A DNA stretch of 64,000 nt, from NCBI RefSeq assembly GCF_008087625.1, contig NZ_CP042997.1, positions 2,232,001 to 2,296,000 of the forward strand. Reading direction: 5' to 3'. The position numbers and the translations under genes were made by a program. Positions 1-10,500 of the stretch are shown piece after piece. Positions within the stretch are counted from its first letter, which is position 1. Every line of letters begins with the position of its first letter. The notes under the pieces are model-generated. The model did not search any database. It had not been told where the DNA came from and saw nothing but the letters and a program-made list of their open reading frames with translations. This DNA comes from Aquisphaera giovannonii. Lineage in GTDB: Bacteria; Planctomycetota; Planctomycetia; Isosphaerales; Isosphaeraceae.

Positions 1-1
1 C

Positions 2-1198
2 CGGCCCGGCCAGGTCGGCCCGTTCCCGCTCGAGGGCTACGACGACGCGAAGAAGCACGCGGCGATGATCGGCGAGGTGGTGGACAACCGGCGGATGCCC
101 CCCTGGCACGCGGATCCTCGCCACGGCCGGTTCTCCAACGACCGCAGCCTGACGCCCCGCGAGCGTGCCACGCTCCTGGCCTGGGTGGGGCAGGGGGCCC
201 GGCTCGGGGATCCCAAGGAGGCCCCGCCGCCTCGGGCCTTCCCCGAGGGGTGGTCCATCGGCAGGCCCGACGCCGTGCTGGAGATGCCGGAAGACTATCT
301 CGTCCCCGCCCAGGGCGTCCTGGACTACGTCCGCATCCGGGTCCCCGCGAACTTCCGCGAGGACCGCTGGGTGCAGGCGGCGGAGGCCCAGCCCGGCGAC
401 CGGGCGGTCGTCCACCACATCATCGCCTACGTCGTCCCGCCCAAGGGCAAGGACGCCAAGGAATCCCGCGGCGACCATGAGCACCTCGTCGCGTACGCGC
501 CGGGGGACCTGCCCAGCGTCTACGCACCGGGGACGGCCAAGCGGATCCCGGCCGGCTCCGACTTCCTCTTCGAGATCCACTACACGCCCAACGGTAAGGC
601 GCGGCGCGACCGTTCGCGGGTGGGCCTGATCTTCGCGAAGGAGCCCGTCACGCGCGAGGCCCGCACGATCGGCATCGCCGAGATGAACTTCCTGATCCCG
701 CCGGGGAAGGACGACGTCCCCGTGTCGTCCTCCCTGACCCTGGACCGGGACGCCCGCCTCCTCAGCTTCATGCCCCACATGCACCTCAGGGGCAAGGATT
801 TTCGGTACACCGTGACGCGACCCGGGCGGGCCCCCGAGGTCGTGCTCTCGGTCCCGGCCTACGACTTCGGCTGGCAGAGCGTCTACACGCTGGCCGCCCC
901 CATGGAATTGCCGGCCGGCACCCGGATCGATTGCCTGGCGCACTACGATAACTCCGTCGGGAACCCGAGCAATCCCGACCCCGGCAAGCTCGTCCGCTGG
1001 GGCGACCAGACGACCGACGAGATGATGATCGGCTACATCGACGTGGACTTCCCCCGCGGCCAGTCCTCGGGGCCCGGCGACGGCCCGAGGGAGGCGCGGG
1101 CGGGGGGGCGGGCCGGCGTCGGCCGGACCCTGGGCGCCCTCCTCCGCAACCGGGAGGCCCGGAATGCCCGGCCGGGCGGCACGAAACCCTCCCCCTGA
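2..1198 (+). CDS. C-terminal part of a copper type II ascorbate-dependent monooxygenase-like protein (5' end outside window)
   Basis: The frame is open from the first bases, so the gene starts upstream; 398 codons remain. His clusters typical of the Cu-monooxygenase fold are visible: a VHHI pair near 411-419, IHYTPNG near 570-590, and HMHLRGKDF near 775-800, followed by a hydrophobic beta-rich stretch and AHYDNS. In planctomycetes this domain often forms the C-terminus of long exported proteins that begin with redoxin and cytochrome c domains; that part would lie outside the window. The last ~45 residues are Gly/Arg/Pro-rich and probably disordered. The next gene starts 16 bases after the stop. 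Substrate unknown. The fold call is good; enzymatic activity is inferred. Confidence 0.75.
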   Translation, partial: RPGQVGPFPLEGYDDAKKHAAMIGEVVDNRRMPPWHADPRHGRFSNDRSLTPRERATLLAWVGQGARLGDPKEAPPPRAFPEGWSIGRPDAVLEMPEDYLVPAQGVLDYVRIRVPANFREDRWVQAAEAQPGDRAVVHHIIAYVVPPKGKDAKESRGDHEHLVAYAPGDLPSVYAPGTAKRIPAGSDFLFEIHYTPNGKARRDRSRVGLIFAKEPVTREARTIGIAEMNFLIPPGKDDVPVSSSLTLDRDARLLSFMPHMHLRGKDFRYTVTRPGRAPEVVLSVPAYDFGWQSVYTLAAPMELPAGTRIDCLAHYDNSVGNPSNPDPGKLVRWGDQTTDEMMIGYIDVDFPRGQSSGPGDGPREARAGGRAGVGRTLGALLRNREARNARPGGTKPSP

Positions 1199-1214
1199 TC
1201 CCCTGGGGCTCGCC

Positions 1215-2294
1215 ATGAGACGGACACTCCGCTGCGGCATCATCCCGGCGATCCTGATGATCGGCTCGGCCCTCGGGCGGGCGGCCGAGCCGGCCCGCGA
1301 GCTGCCCCCCGCGCTCGCGCCCCTGGAGTTCCTGGTCGGCACGTGGAAGGGGCAGGGGGTCCCCAAGGACGACCCGTCGCAGCGGTTCCGCGGCTGGACC
1401 GAGACGCACACCTGGGCCTGGGCGTTCGAGAAGGGGAAGCCGGTCGCGCTGACCGTCTCCATCCGGGCCGGCAAGGTCCTGTCCGAGGGGCGATTGACGC
1501 CCGGCGGCGAGGCCGGCCGCTATCGCCTCGAAGGCAAGGAACCCGGCGAGCGCGGCAAGCCGGTCGCCTTCGCGGGGACGCTCGACGCCTCCGGCAAGCT
1601 GCTGAAGCTGGAGCGTCCGGCGCCGGGCGGGGGGATCCAGCGGCTCTCGATCCGGGCCAACGGCAACTACATCCGCTACGTCATGACGGTCGACCAGAAG
1701 CCCGCCGGCTCGCAGGTCTTCGCCCCGAAGCTCGAGGTCGGCCTCACTCGGGAGGGCGAGTCGTTCGCCGCCGGCTCGTCCTCCGCGGATCGCCCGCGAT
1801 GCGTCGTCACCGGCGGTGCCGCGACGATGTCCGTCTCCTACAACGGCCAGTCCTATCCGGTCTGCTGCACCGGCTGCGTGGACGAGTTCAAGGAGAACCC
1901 GGCCAAGTACCTGAAGAAGCTCGCCGCCAGCGGCGACGGTGCGAGCAAGGGGACGCCGTCCAAACCCTCGGCCGTGAGCCGGTTCGAAGACGCCTTCGCG
2001 GGCGACGGCGAGGACACGGTCGCCCCCGATGCGAAGGCGAAGATGCCGGCCGCCCGGCCGTCGGGCGAGCCGGCCACGACGAAGGCCGCGGCGCCAGCCG
2101 CCGGGGTGGGGAAGGACGCCGAGAAAGCGTCCGCGAGGCGCGCCGCCTCGGCCCTGCAGGTCGCCAGGAACCTCGAGAAGGCCGGCAAGCGGGAGGCCGC
2201 CCTGAAGGCCTATCGCCAGTTCGTCAAGGACTTCGCGGGGACGCCCCAGGCGAGGTCCGCCGCCTCGCGGATCAGCGCTTTGGAGGCGGAATAG
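1215..2294 (+). CDS. Exported protein with a DUF1579-like N-terminal region, a Cys-rich YHS-like segment and a C-terminal TPR
   Basis: 359 aa from the ATG at 1215, chosen because it begins a clear signal peptide (basic start, hydrophobic stretch, cleavage near residue 23). Residues ~35-190 resemble the DUF1579/lipocalin-like 'LEFLVGTWKG' family. Residues ~196-235 carry C196 and a CCxxC group (C217, C218, C221) followed by DEFKENPAKYLKK, the pattern of YHS/TRASH-type metal-binding segments. After an Ala/Pro-rich linker, residues ~310-359 form one tetratricopeptide-like helical pair. Cys spacing suggests metal or heme handling in the periplasm, which is inference. It follows the Cu-monooxygenase-like gene closely and may be co-transcribed. 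Its 3' end overlaps the leftward neighbour by 23 bases. Confidence 0.8.
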   Translation: MRRTLRCGIIPAILMIGSALGRAAEPARELPPALAPLEFLVGTWKGQGVPKDDPSQRFRGWTETHTWAWAFEKGKPVALTVSIRAGKVLSEGRLTPGGEAGRYRLEGKEPGERGKPVAFAGTLDASGKLLKLERPAPGGGIQRLSIRANGNYIRYVMTVDQKPAGSQVFAPKLEVGLTREGESFAAGSSSADRPRCVVTGGAATMSVSYNGQSYPVCCTGCVDEFKENPAKYLKKLAASGDGASKGTPSKPSAVSRFEDAFAGDGEDTVAPDAKAKMPAARPSGEPATTKAAAPAAGVGKDAEKASARRAASALQVARNLEKAGKREAALKAYRQFVKDFAGTPQARSAASRISALEAE

Positions 2295-2982
2295 CCGGCG
2301 AGACGGCCTCGGCCTCCTCGCCCGCCGGCGGGGCCTCGGCCTTGCGCTCGATCCGGATGTCCAGGCCGATCGTCGTGGTCGTGATCTCCCAGTTGTCGCG
2401 GTCCCAGCCGACGAGGATGCCGGAGGCCTCCAGCCGGTCGAACATCTGCTCGACGTAGGCCGGGACGCGGTCCTCGTACTCGCTGACGAGGTCGAGCTTG
2501 CGGCCCAGCAGGTTGAGCAGGCCTCGGATCGACCGGGCGCCCTTCGCCTCGTAAGCCGCCTGGCCCTCGGGCGAGGCCGGGTCCGGCCCCTCCATCGTCA
2601 GCTCGAGCGAGCGGATCAGCCGGCCGAACTGGCTGAACCAGGTGTCGCCGAAGCCGAAGTACTCCCGGTGGACGATGATCACCGCGCCGCGTCGCACGAT
2701 CGCCGCCTGGTAGACCGACTCCAGGTAGTTCTCCCCGTAATCGGTCTGGAAGGCGATGTTCACGGCCTTCGCCAGGTGCTGGAGGGCGGCCTCCAGCCCG
2801 ACCTTCTTCGGGTCCACGTCCAGCGCCAGGTCGCGGAGCCCGCCGGCCCGCCTCGCGGTGACCGTGCCGGCCTCGCCGCCGGCGACCGCCACGCTCACGG
2901 GCATCTCCGCGCCCGCCCCGGCGCCCGGCCTCGGCTCCGGGCCCGGCACCGCGGCCGCCGGCGTTGGTTCCCTTCTGGACAT
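2272..2982 (-). CDS. Conserved hypothetical protein
   Basis: 236 aa if started at the ATG ending at 2982; the frame continues upstream to 3066, but those extra 28 residues are Arg/Pro-rich and look untranslated. Residues ~30-55 are Ala/Pro/Gly-rich and low complexity. The core, from about residue 70, is mixed alpha/beta and charged, with a hydrophobic strand (AAIVRRGAVIIVH) and several acidic helices. No catalytic motif, signal peptide or membrane segment was recognised. It lies 116 bases downstream of the SRAP-like gene on the same strand and may be the last gene of that unit. The 3' end overlaps the convergent exported-protein gene. Function unknown. Confidence 0.6.
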   Translation of the reverse strand: MSRREPTPAAAVPGPEPRPGAGAGAEMPVSVAVAGGEAGTVTARRAGGLRDLALDVDPKKVGLEAALQHLAKAVNIAFQTDYGENYLESVYQAAIVRRGAVIIVHREYFGFGDTWFSQFGRLIRSLELTMEGPDPASPEGQAAYEAKGARSIRGLLNLLGRKLDLVSEYEDRVPAYVEQMFDRLEASGILVGWDRDNWEITTTTIGLDIRIERKAEAPPAGEEAEAVSPAIPPPKR

Positions 2983-3098
2983 GCGAGCGACCCTCGACCG
3001 ACCCGAAACCATGGCTGGACGCCGCGACACCGGGCCGATGATCGCCTGTCCGCGCCCGGGGGTCAAGGACGAGGGATCATCGGCACCTCGCGAGGCCC

Positions 3099-3566
3099 TC
3101 AGATCCGCTCCTCGATGAGCACGGGCATGCGGGTGGAGCGGGTCATGACCTGGTAATAGTGGCTGGCGGGCTCGCAGATCATGTAGGCGACCGCCGCCCC
3201 GCGCTCGTCGGGGACGAGGATGCCGCGGATCCCCTGGCGGATCCGGTACCAGACGCCGCGGTCGTAGCCGAGCGACGCGGGGATGTCCACGTACACGCCG
3301 TCGAGGTTCCGCCAGTAGCCCTCGTCGATGGTCGACTGCCAGGTCCAGCCGGTGGCCGGCAGGAACCGGCTCTGGCCGCGGCCGTTGCCCCAGCGGACGA
3401 CCATCAGCCGGCCGTCCCGCCAGATGGGCAGCCGCGGCCGGCGGTCGCGATAGTAGAATCGCACCTCACGCTCGCCCCCACGCTCGTGGACGCGGCGCTC
3501 GAGCCCGTATCGTGCCGATAGCTCCGTGGGCAGCTCACTCCATGGCAGGGCAATTCCGACGCACAT
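3099..3566 (-). CDS. Divergent SRAP (YedK/HMCES-like) protein
   Basis: 155 aa, beginning Met-Cys as SRAP proteins do; in that family Cys2 becomes N-terminal and crosslinks abasic sites in single-stranded DNA. Other resemblances are the VVRWGNG strand (residues ~55-61, matching 'MRWG' of the family), an IPA...GYDRG stretch where the family has PA.GFYEW, and a C-terminal MTRSTRMPVLI resembling 'HDRMPVIL'. The active-site His before RMP is replaced (STRMP), the NARAE motif is not evident, and the protein is short (family ~200-230 aa). It starts 16 bases after the Y-family polymerase stop on the same strand, so co-transcription is likely and supports a DNA-damage role. Family assignment is probable, activity uncertain. 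Confidence 0.55.
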   Translation of the reverse strand: MCVGIALPWSELPTELSARYGLERRVHERGGEREVRFYYRDRRPRLPIWRDGRLMVVRWGNGRGQSRFLPATGWTWQSTIDEGYWRNLDGVYVDIPASLGYDRGVWYRIRQGIRGILVPDERGAAVAYMICEPASHYYQVMTRSTRMPVLIEERI

Positions 3567-3582
3567 CGTTCATCGGGGCGCT

Positions 3583-4824
3583 TCAGAAGCAGATTTTCCC
3601 CCGAATGTCGCAGATATCATATTCATTGGATGCATCCCGGTAGATGGCCGGCAGCCGGAGCGTCGCCGCGCTGCGGAGGCTGAAGCGGCCCATGCGGTTG
3701 TTGACCTGCTCCTTGACCCGGGCGACGGCCTCCGCCCTCGCCCTGGCGGCGGGGTCCTCGAACAGCCCCGGCGGGCACTGGTCGCGGGGGCCGAGGTCCT
3801 CGGCGATCAGGTGCATGTGGCTCGCCTGGACGCCCGGCATCCAGGCCTTGCGGAGGCACGGCCGGGCCGCGTCCAGCAGGAGGTCGAAGCGGTCGGTCGC
3901 CACGGGGAGAGTCCGCTGGCCGACCCCCGAATGCCCCGTCTTGTACCGGAGCGCGACCGTCACCCGGCCCGCGGCCACGCCGTGGAACCGCATCTCCTCG
4001 ATCAGGCGTTCCAGGTTGCGGACCAGCCAGGCGTAGAGCACCGCCGGCTCGGCCGTGGACTCGCCGAACGAGCCCCCGCGCGACAGGGCCTTGTGGGCGG
4101 GGCGCTTGGTGTGGATGGCCTGGACCGGGTCCCCGTTGAGCTCCCACCAGAGGACCTCCCCCGCGGCCGTCAGCAAGGACCGCACCAGCCGCCGGTCCGC
4201 CCTCGCCAGATCCAGGCAGCTCGCGATCCCCCAGGGGGACAGCCGCGCCGCCCGGCGCCCGGCGATCCCGGTGATCTCCGTCACGGGGAGGCTCCCCAGC
4301 AGCTCCTCCACCTCGTCCGGCTCCATCACCGCCCTGGCGCCGAACGGCTTGGCCGAGTCCGAGATCAGCTTCGCCAGCGTCCGCGTCCGGGCGATCCCGA
4401 CCGTCACCGGCACCCCCACCCGCTCCCGGATCCGGTCCCGCATCTCCTCCGCCAGGGATTGCAGCGACTGGCCCCGGGCCGCCTCCGCCTGGAAGAAGAA
4501 CTCGTCGATCGAGTAGTACTCCACCCTCGGCGAGAGCTCCCGCACCTGGTCCAGCATCAGGCGGCTGAGGACCTCATACCAGCGGAAGTCCCGCTTCACG
4601 TAGATCCCGTCCGGGCACTTCTCCAGCGCGTCCCAGATCGGCTCCCCCGTCTTCACCCCCTTCCCCTTCATCTCGTAGCTCTTGGCGATGACGCACGCCC
4701 CCTGGTTCCCCAGCACCCCGACCGGCTTCTCGTCCAGGAAGAAATCCCGCACCCGCTCCGCCGACACATAAAAGCAGTCGGCGTCGAGATGGCCGATCGC
4801 CCTGGTCGATGCTCGCGTCACCAT
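3583..4824 (-). CDS. Y-family DNA polymerase (DinB/UmuC-like)
   Basis: 413 aa from the ATG at 4824; the frame runs further upstream, but the homology begins here with AIGHLDADCFYVSAERV, the first metal-binding motif (family form DxDxFYAxxE). SIDEFFF, near residue 130, supplies the second acidic pair. Palm and fingers are followed by a helix-hairpin-helix region (VTEITGIAGRRAARL) and a little-finger domain. The enzyme should perform translesion synthesis in the cytosol. It heads a leftward unit with the SRAP-like gene 16 bases downstream. A good promoter lies immediately upstream, with a dyad in its spacer, consistent with damage-inducible control. It is not clearly DinB rather than UmuC or ImuB, so no symbol is given. 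Confidence 0.88.
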   Translation of the reverse strand: MVTRASTRAIGHLDADCFYVSAERVRDFFLDEKPVGVLGNQGACVIAKSYEMKGKGVKTGEPIWDALEKCPDGIYVKRDFRWYEVLSRLMLDQVRELSPRVEYYSIDEFFFQAEAARGQSLQSLAEEMRDRIRERVGVPVTVGIARTRTLAKLISDSAKPFGARAVMEPDEVEELLGSLPVTEITGIAGRRAARLSPWGIASCLDLARADRRLVRSLLTAAGEVLWWELNGDPVQAIHTKRPAHKALSRGGSFGESTAEPAVLYAWLVRNLERLIEEMRFHGVAAGRVTVALRYKTGHSGVGQRTLPVATDRFDLLLDAARPCLRKAWMPGVQASHMHLIAEDLGPRDQCPPGLFEDPAARARAEAVARVKEQVNNRMGRFSLRSAATLRLPAIYRDASNEYDICDIRGKICF

Positions 4825-4831
4825 GGACGGA

Positions 4832-4860
4832 AATCTAGTATGAACTTCTGGACAGGTCAA
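4832..4860 (-). promoter_or_regulatory. Promoter with operator-like dyad for the Y-family polymerase
   Basis: Read on the minus strand: -35 TTGACC (4855-4860), a 17-base spacer and -10 TAGATT (4832-4837). The -10 ends seven bases before the start codon, so the transcript would be nearly leaderless. An imperfect dyad, TCTAG...CTGGA (4834-4852), covers spacer and -10, where a LexA-type repressor would sit. Promoter elements are seen; the repressor is inferred. Confidence 0.5.
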
Positions 4861-6402
4861 GAGACGAGGCGGCAAAGATGCGTGATTCCAGCCGCAGGGA
4901 TGCGGGACGTCGGGGCGGTCCCCATCGTGGCACCCCGCACCTCGGCCCCAGACGTCCTCAGCTTTTGGAGCAGACGAGGGCCGGACAGGGGGAGGGGCCC
5001 GGCCCGATCGGTCATCGGCTTGCTGATGCGTCGACCTCATTCGGTGGGTCCACTCGTCGCGCCATTTGTCGCGCGCATTTTGGCGCTTCTTGTTATGAGG
5101 AAGTTACTTAAACCCAGAAAAAATCGGCTTCGCCATCCGCGGCCCGTCTCGGATCCCGCCGGCCCACGTCCTTCGGGTCGAGCCGGGATCGATCCCCCGG
5201 GCACCGGTTCTCGATTGGCCGGGGAAATCCGGGTCTCCCACGCGCCGCATAGGCATGGGAGGCTCCCCGAGTACGATCCGCGCGAGTGCCATCGTGATTT
5301 CACGATCACGCGGGGGAATCGCGTGCCCTCCGCGACATCCGTCGTCGCGACGGCCGAGCACGGGCACCGACGGGAAGCCAGGTGGCCAGGAATGACCGAC
5401 CGGGACCATGCCCGCTCGCCCGCCTCCGCACAATTCACACGACGATGCCCCTAAAAGAGACTAGCGCCATGTTCGCGGATTCATGCGGTTCCCCCGGCAA
5501 ATTCCTACCAGTTCGTCGGCGGCGAAATTGCCGCCATCGTCGGAATCCGAACAATCACCCCGGCCGTCCCAGGCGGATCCGCTCATCGGTCGTCGGTGTC
5601 GCGAGCGACGCCGGCGACCTGCCGGGCACTCCAACCGATCTCTGGGTCGGTCGGAGTCCGCGTCCCCCTGCGAGATCGACCACAACGTCGAGAGGCCGGG
5701 CGTCAGCCTGAACCTCGAAGCGGAACTCACCCTCCTTACGTCGGATGGTTCCGATGACCCCCCCCAGCTAACCATCCCATCCTGCGCGCGATGCCTGCCG
5801 CGAGATCGCCGGGCTGAACGCCGGACCTCGCATGAACGCCCGGGAAGGGATTGAGAGGCTCACGACCACGCTCGCGGCCCCCGTGGTTCGCATCAGGACA
5901 GTCTTCACGGCGCCATGAGGCTCAATCGAAGGTCTCCACGACGATCATCGGAAGTGGGGGGCCGACTCCCGACCCGCGTATCACGGCTGACGCCCCCGCC
6001 GCTTTTCACGGCTGAGACCCTCGACACGGCCACACCGACTCCCCGAAGGACACCATCGTATCCGCCCGGGCGGCCTCCCCGCGGACTTCGCCTCGACCGA
6101 CGACGAGCCCCTGATCCCCGCCATGACCCGGCTGCTTCGCATCCCCCCCCCAATCGCCCAATCCCAGGTGGTCCGGGCGGCGCAGGATCCCCTCCGCCGC
6201 GGCGAGGGGGCGGCCGACGGACGCCTGGCTCGTTCCGCTCGCTCGCGGATCGGAGGCTGCACGGCTATGCCATCACCACGGAATTACAAAAAACATCCTG
6301 CAAATGGTTAATAAAATATATTATTTCTGTTTTTCAGAGTGCTTTGGCGTTTTGCAGGCCGCTGGAGCCTCTCCTCCCGCACGACGGCCACTGCGGATTT
6401 CC

Positions 6403-6428
6403 CTAGGGGCTCCCGGGGAGTCCCCTAG
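6403..6428. repeat. Strong nested hairpin
   Basis: CTAGGGG and CCCCTAG form a 7-bp outer stem; inside it CTCC pairs with GGAG around a three-base loop with a one-base bulge. No T-run follows. It lies about 60 bases after the AT-rich patch and may be a terminator of an unseen small RNA or a dispersed palindrome. Confidence 0.5.
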
Positions 6429-7010
6429 TCGATCGCGAGGGGCCGCATAAACGTCCTACGGTTGGGATAAAGCCGAAGTGATGAGCGTCACTCAATCACC
6501 TTAAAGCTCAACTTTCCACGATTCTGCCCGCCGAGGGGCTGACGGGGATGGAGATGAGACGAACACTGATCCGACCGGTGCGACGGCGGTTGACGCCCCG
6601 GGGCACCGGAGCGGATGGCGCCGGCCATGATAACTTCGCATCCCGGGGCGGTCCCTTGCCGCCGGCTTACCCGCCTGGCGGGTGCCCTTGCCTTCGGGCA
6701 TGCCCCGATACGGCCCGATTGCTCCTCGTCGCCCTGGGAGCCCGCGGCCGCAGGACCGCCGACGCCCGCCGCGGCGGCGACATCGCCGCCTCTCCCACGA
6801 TCGCCGGGGCCGTCGGGCCTGGGGTGCCATCGCGCCGCCGATGCGGCCGACGCGGTGCAAGACGTCGGTGGCGGCCTGCCGGCGGGGCGATCCGCGTGGC
6901 GCCGGCCGACGAGCCGATGGTCCCACTTCGGCCCGGACACCGGCGCGGGCGCGGCCGGCATCCTGGGCTCGGCGGCCTACCGCCTCGGCCTGATGAATCC
7001 ACCCCTCCCA

Positions 7011-7031
7011 CTCCCCCTTCGTAAGGGGGAG
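7011..7031. repeat. Perfect 9-bp inverted repeat
   Basis: CTCCCCCTT - CGT - AAGGGGGAG. It is compact and followed by more G/C-rich sequence, not a T-run. It could be a dispersed genomic palindrome; other copies were not seen in this window. Confidence 0.5.
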
Positions 7032-7506
7032 GGCCGGGCTTGCTCCCCCTACCGGGGATGGACAGCACTCCCGGTAGCTGGAGCCCGACCTTCTTTCTCG
7101 CCGGGGTAAAAAGCAGGATGCCGGTGCCGGCCGGCAGAGGGCGCGGCACGTATGGACGAGGGGCGACTCGTCCGTGACCCGCCTTCGGATCCGCTCGATG
7201 ACCGAGCCGTGGCCCCGACGCCGTTCGCGGGGCCCTCATGCCGACCGGACGGCCTCGCGGCCGGACGACCCGGCGAGCCGCCTCAGCCGCGTCGACGAGC
7301 GGCGGGGCCGGTGCCGCGAGATCCCGGCCGAGGGGGTCCGCGGGCTCCTACGCCCCGGCCTTCCGATGCGGAAATCTCCGCCGCCGAGCCGATGCCCGGC
7401 CTCGCCGGCCGAGAGTCTCGCGATTTGTCCGAAGTACGCCTCACCCTCTCGCGTGTTGAATTCGGCGAAATGCCGTTGACACCGCAACCATGCAGGAGAA
7501 GTTGCC

Positions 7507-10500
7507 ATGTCCAGTCGAATTGCCGGCCGCCACGGTCGACCCCGCCTCGCCGCGCCCCCGTCGCGTGTGTCGAAGGACGGACGTCGCACGCCGAGCCCCT
7601 CGCCGGGGAGGAACAGGCGTCGCCCGGCCCTCGAGGGGCTCGAGGGGCGTACCCTGCTCTCGATCACGGCCTCGGGCTACGACGCCGCGCTCGGGGCCGT
7701 CACGCTCACCGGCAACTCGGCCGGGAGCTACCTCGTGCTGGGCGAGGCACCGTCGCCCGACCTCTCGGGGCATCCGGAGGTCCTGGTCCACAACCTCCCG
7801 TACTCGTCCGACACGCCGGGCGCCCTGAACAGCCTCTACGACTTCGACCCGAGCACCCCGGGCGATCAGGAGCTGGAGGTCGGCCAGGGGACCGCCCCGA
7901 TGGTCACCGTCGACTTCAGCGCCGGCGGGGCCAACACGCTCCAGCTCGACACCTCCTGGACCTTCGCCCACCCCGTCGCGATGACGGGCGGGGCCGGCCA
8001 GGACACGCTGATCGACTCGGCCGCCGGGTCGCACGCCTGGACCCTCACCGGGGCCAAGGCCGGCCAGATCGGCTCCAACCTGACGTTCGCGGGCGTGGAC
8101 GCCATCCAGGCGGACTCCGCCAACGACGACTCGCTCCAGGGGCAGGACGCCGTCTCGGCGACCTGGACCTTCGCCGCGGGCTCGGCGGCCACCTACGGCG
8201 TGGGCAGCCCCTCCATCTCGTTCCAGGGCTTCAAGCTCGTCCGGTCCGGCTCGGGCAACAACACGTTCCAGTTCTCCGGAGACGGCACCGTCGGGTCGCT
8301 CGACATCCAGGGGGGCGACGGCGACGACGCCTTCGACTTCTCCGACTTCGCCCAGCTCGACGGGAGCATCGACGGCGGGGACGGCTCCAACACCCTCGCG
8401 TATTACGACGGCAACTCCTCCCAGGGCTACTCCAGCTCGATAAGCCTGGCCATCACGTCCGTCTCGTCGACCGTCGGCTATGACGGGATCGACTCCATGG
8501 GGACGAGCCTCACGGGGACGTTCAGCAACATCACCTCCCTCGTCGGCAATGCGTCGAGCGACGTGGGCGCCCAGCTCGTCGGGAGCGACGCGGACAGCAC
8601 CTGGACGCTGGCCGGGAGCTCCGCGGTCTCCTACAAGGACGCGACCGACGCCGCGAATCCCAGCCTGAGCCTCTCGGGGTTCTCCGACCTGGTCGGCGGG
8701 GCCGGCGACGACACCTACGACATCACGGCCGACACGGCCGTCAACATCTGGGAGACGGCCGGGACCAACACCTTCAACATCAGCGACGGCGCGACCCTCG
8801 ACGGCATGGTGGGCGGCGGCAGCGGCACCGACACGCTCGACATGTCGGCCTACACGACGGCGCTGTCGGTCGTCCTGACCGGCTCGGATGCGACGGGGCT
8901 CGCCGGCACGGTCGGCCCCGTCAGCGGCGGGTTCTTCGGCATCGACGGCCTGGCCGCCGGCAGCGGCAGCGACCAGCTCACCGGCGAGGACGTCGATAGC
9001 GTGTGGACCCTCGGATCGTCCTCGGCCTCCTACGCCGACGGCACCGCCACGCTGGCCTTCTCCAACTTCGAGTCCCTCCAGGGCGGCTCGGCGGTCGACA
9101 CCTACAAGGTCGACGCGTCGACGTCGCTGAACCTCCTGGGCGGCGGCGGGCTCGACGAGTTCGAGGTGGCCGACGGGGCCACGGCCTCCGGGACGATCGA
9201 CGGCCAGGCGGATTCGGGCCGGCTGGACCTGGGCGGCTACACCGCCGACGTCCACATCACCCTGAGCGGCTCCGACGCCACCGGCTTCTCCGGCGTCGGC
9301 ACCGGCACCGTCGGCTTCCAGGGCATCAGCACCCTGATCGCCGGCTCCGGGGCCGTGAACACGCTCACCGGCGAGGACGTCGCGGCCACCTGGACCGTCA
9401 ACGGCTCGGGCTCGGCGTACTCCGACGGCGCCCACTCGCTGGCCCTCGGCACCTTCAACGTCTTCCAGGGCGGCTCCGACGCCGACACGTTCAACGTCAC
9501 CGGCGACACCACCGCCACGCTCGACGGCGGTGCCGGCGCCGACGCGTTCGTCTTCAGCGACGGCGCCGTGCTGACCGGCTCCATCGACGGCTCCGGCGGG
9601 GCGAACACGCTGGACCTCGGCGCCTACACGACGCCCGTCACCGTCGTCCTCGACGCCGGCGCCGCCTCGGGCGTCGGCGGCACGACGGCCGGCGCGACCG
9701 ACCCGATCACCGGCCGGTTCGACGGCATCGGCACCCTGAGCGCCGGCGGCACCGGCAGCAGCCTCGTCGGCCAGAACGCCTCCCGGGTCTGGAACCTCGA
9801 CACCACCGACACCTACGGCGACGGGACCGACACCTTCCTCACCTTCTCCGGCTTCGGCGCCCTCACCGGCGGCTCCGATGCGGACGCCTTCAACATCGTG
9901 TCCAACACGACCGCCAACCTGGGCGGCGGCGGGGGCGGCGACACCTTCGACTTCCAGACCGACGGCGTCGTGCTGACGGGCAAGATCGACGGCGGATCGG
10001 GATCGACCGCCTCGCTGATCTACTCGGGCTATACCTCCGCGCACCCGGTGACGCTGAACCTCGCGACCGGTTTCGCCACCGGCACCAACGGGGTCAAGAA
10101 TATCGGCAACCTGTTCGGCGGCAACGCGGCGACGACGACCCTGACCGGCCCCACCTCGGCCGGCCAGTGGACGATCGAGGGCCAGGACGCGGGGAACGTC
10201 GTCTACGGCGGGAAGACGTTCGTGTTCTCGAGCGTCGGCAACCTGACCGGCGGCATCGGGGACGATGCCTTCTACCTGACCGAGGGCGGCACCCTCAGCG
10301 GGACGATCATCGGGGGGATCGGGTCGAACTCCATCCAGGTGGGGTCGCTCAGCAATGCCGTGACGATGTCGATCACCGGCGCCAACGCCGGCAACATCCT
10401 GGAGGGCATCTCCGGTAGCCAGTGGACCTTCAGCGGCATCGGCAATCTGACGGGCACCGGGCTCGGAGACACCTTCAAGTTCTCCAAGGGCGCGTCGATC

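Larger units (their letters stand above)
4861..7506. other. Gene-poor region
   Basis: About 2.6 kb without a convincing gene. Open frames here are short, Arg/Pro/Gly-rich, lack ribosome-binding sites, and none resembles a protein family. Contents seen: a 16-base perfect inverted repeat ATCGTGATTTCACGAT at 5291-5306, an AT-rich patch near 6285-6345, a strong hairpin at 6403-6428, and a 9-bp inverted repeat at 7011-7031. The stretch around 6830-7000 could be decayed coding sequence, since it gives Gly/Ala-rich peptide in one frame, but no family is recognisable. The last ~10 bases hold the AGGAGAAG ribosome-binding site of the next gene. Confidence 0.6.

Noticed and set aside
3526-5454. A 642-codon rightward open frame over the Y-family polymerase
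   Set aside because: It is the antisense of the polymerase gene and then continues into non-coding sequence; no domain.
6488-6961. Leftward 157-codon open frame in the gene-poor region
   Set aside because: Composition is Arg/Ala/Pro/Gly-rich, no ribosome-binding site, and several overlapping frames of similar length exist on both strands.
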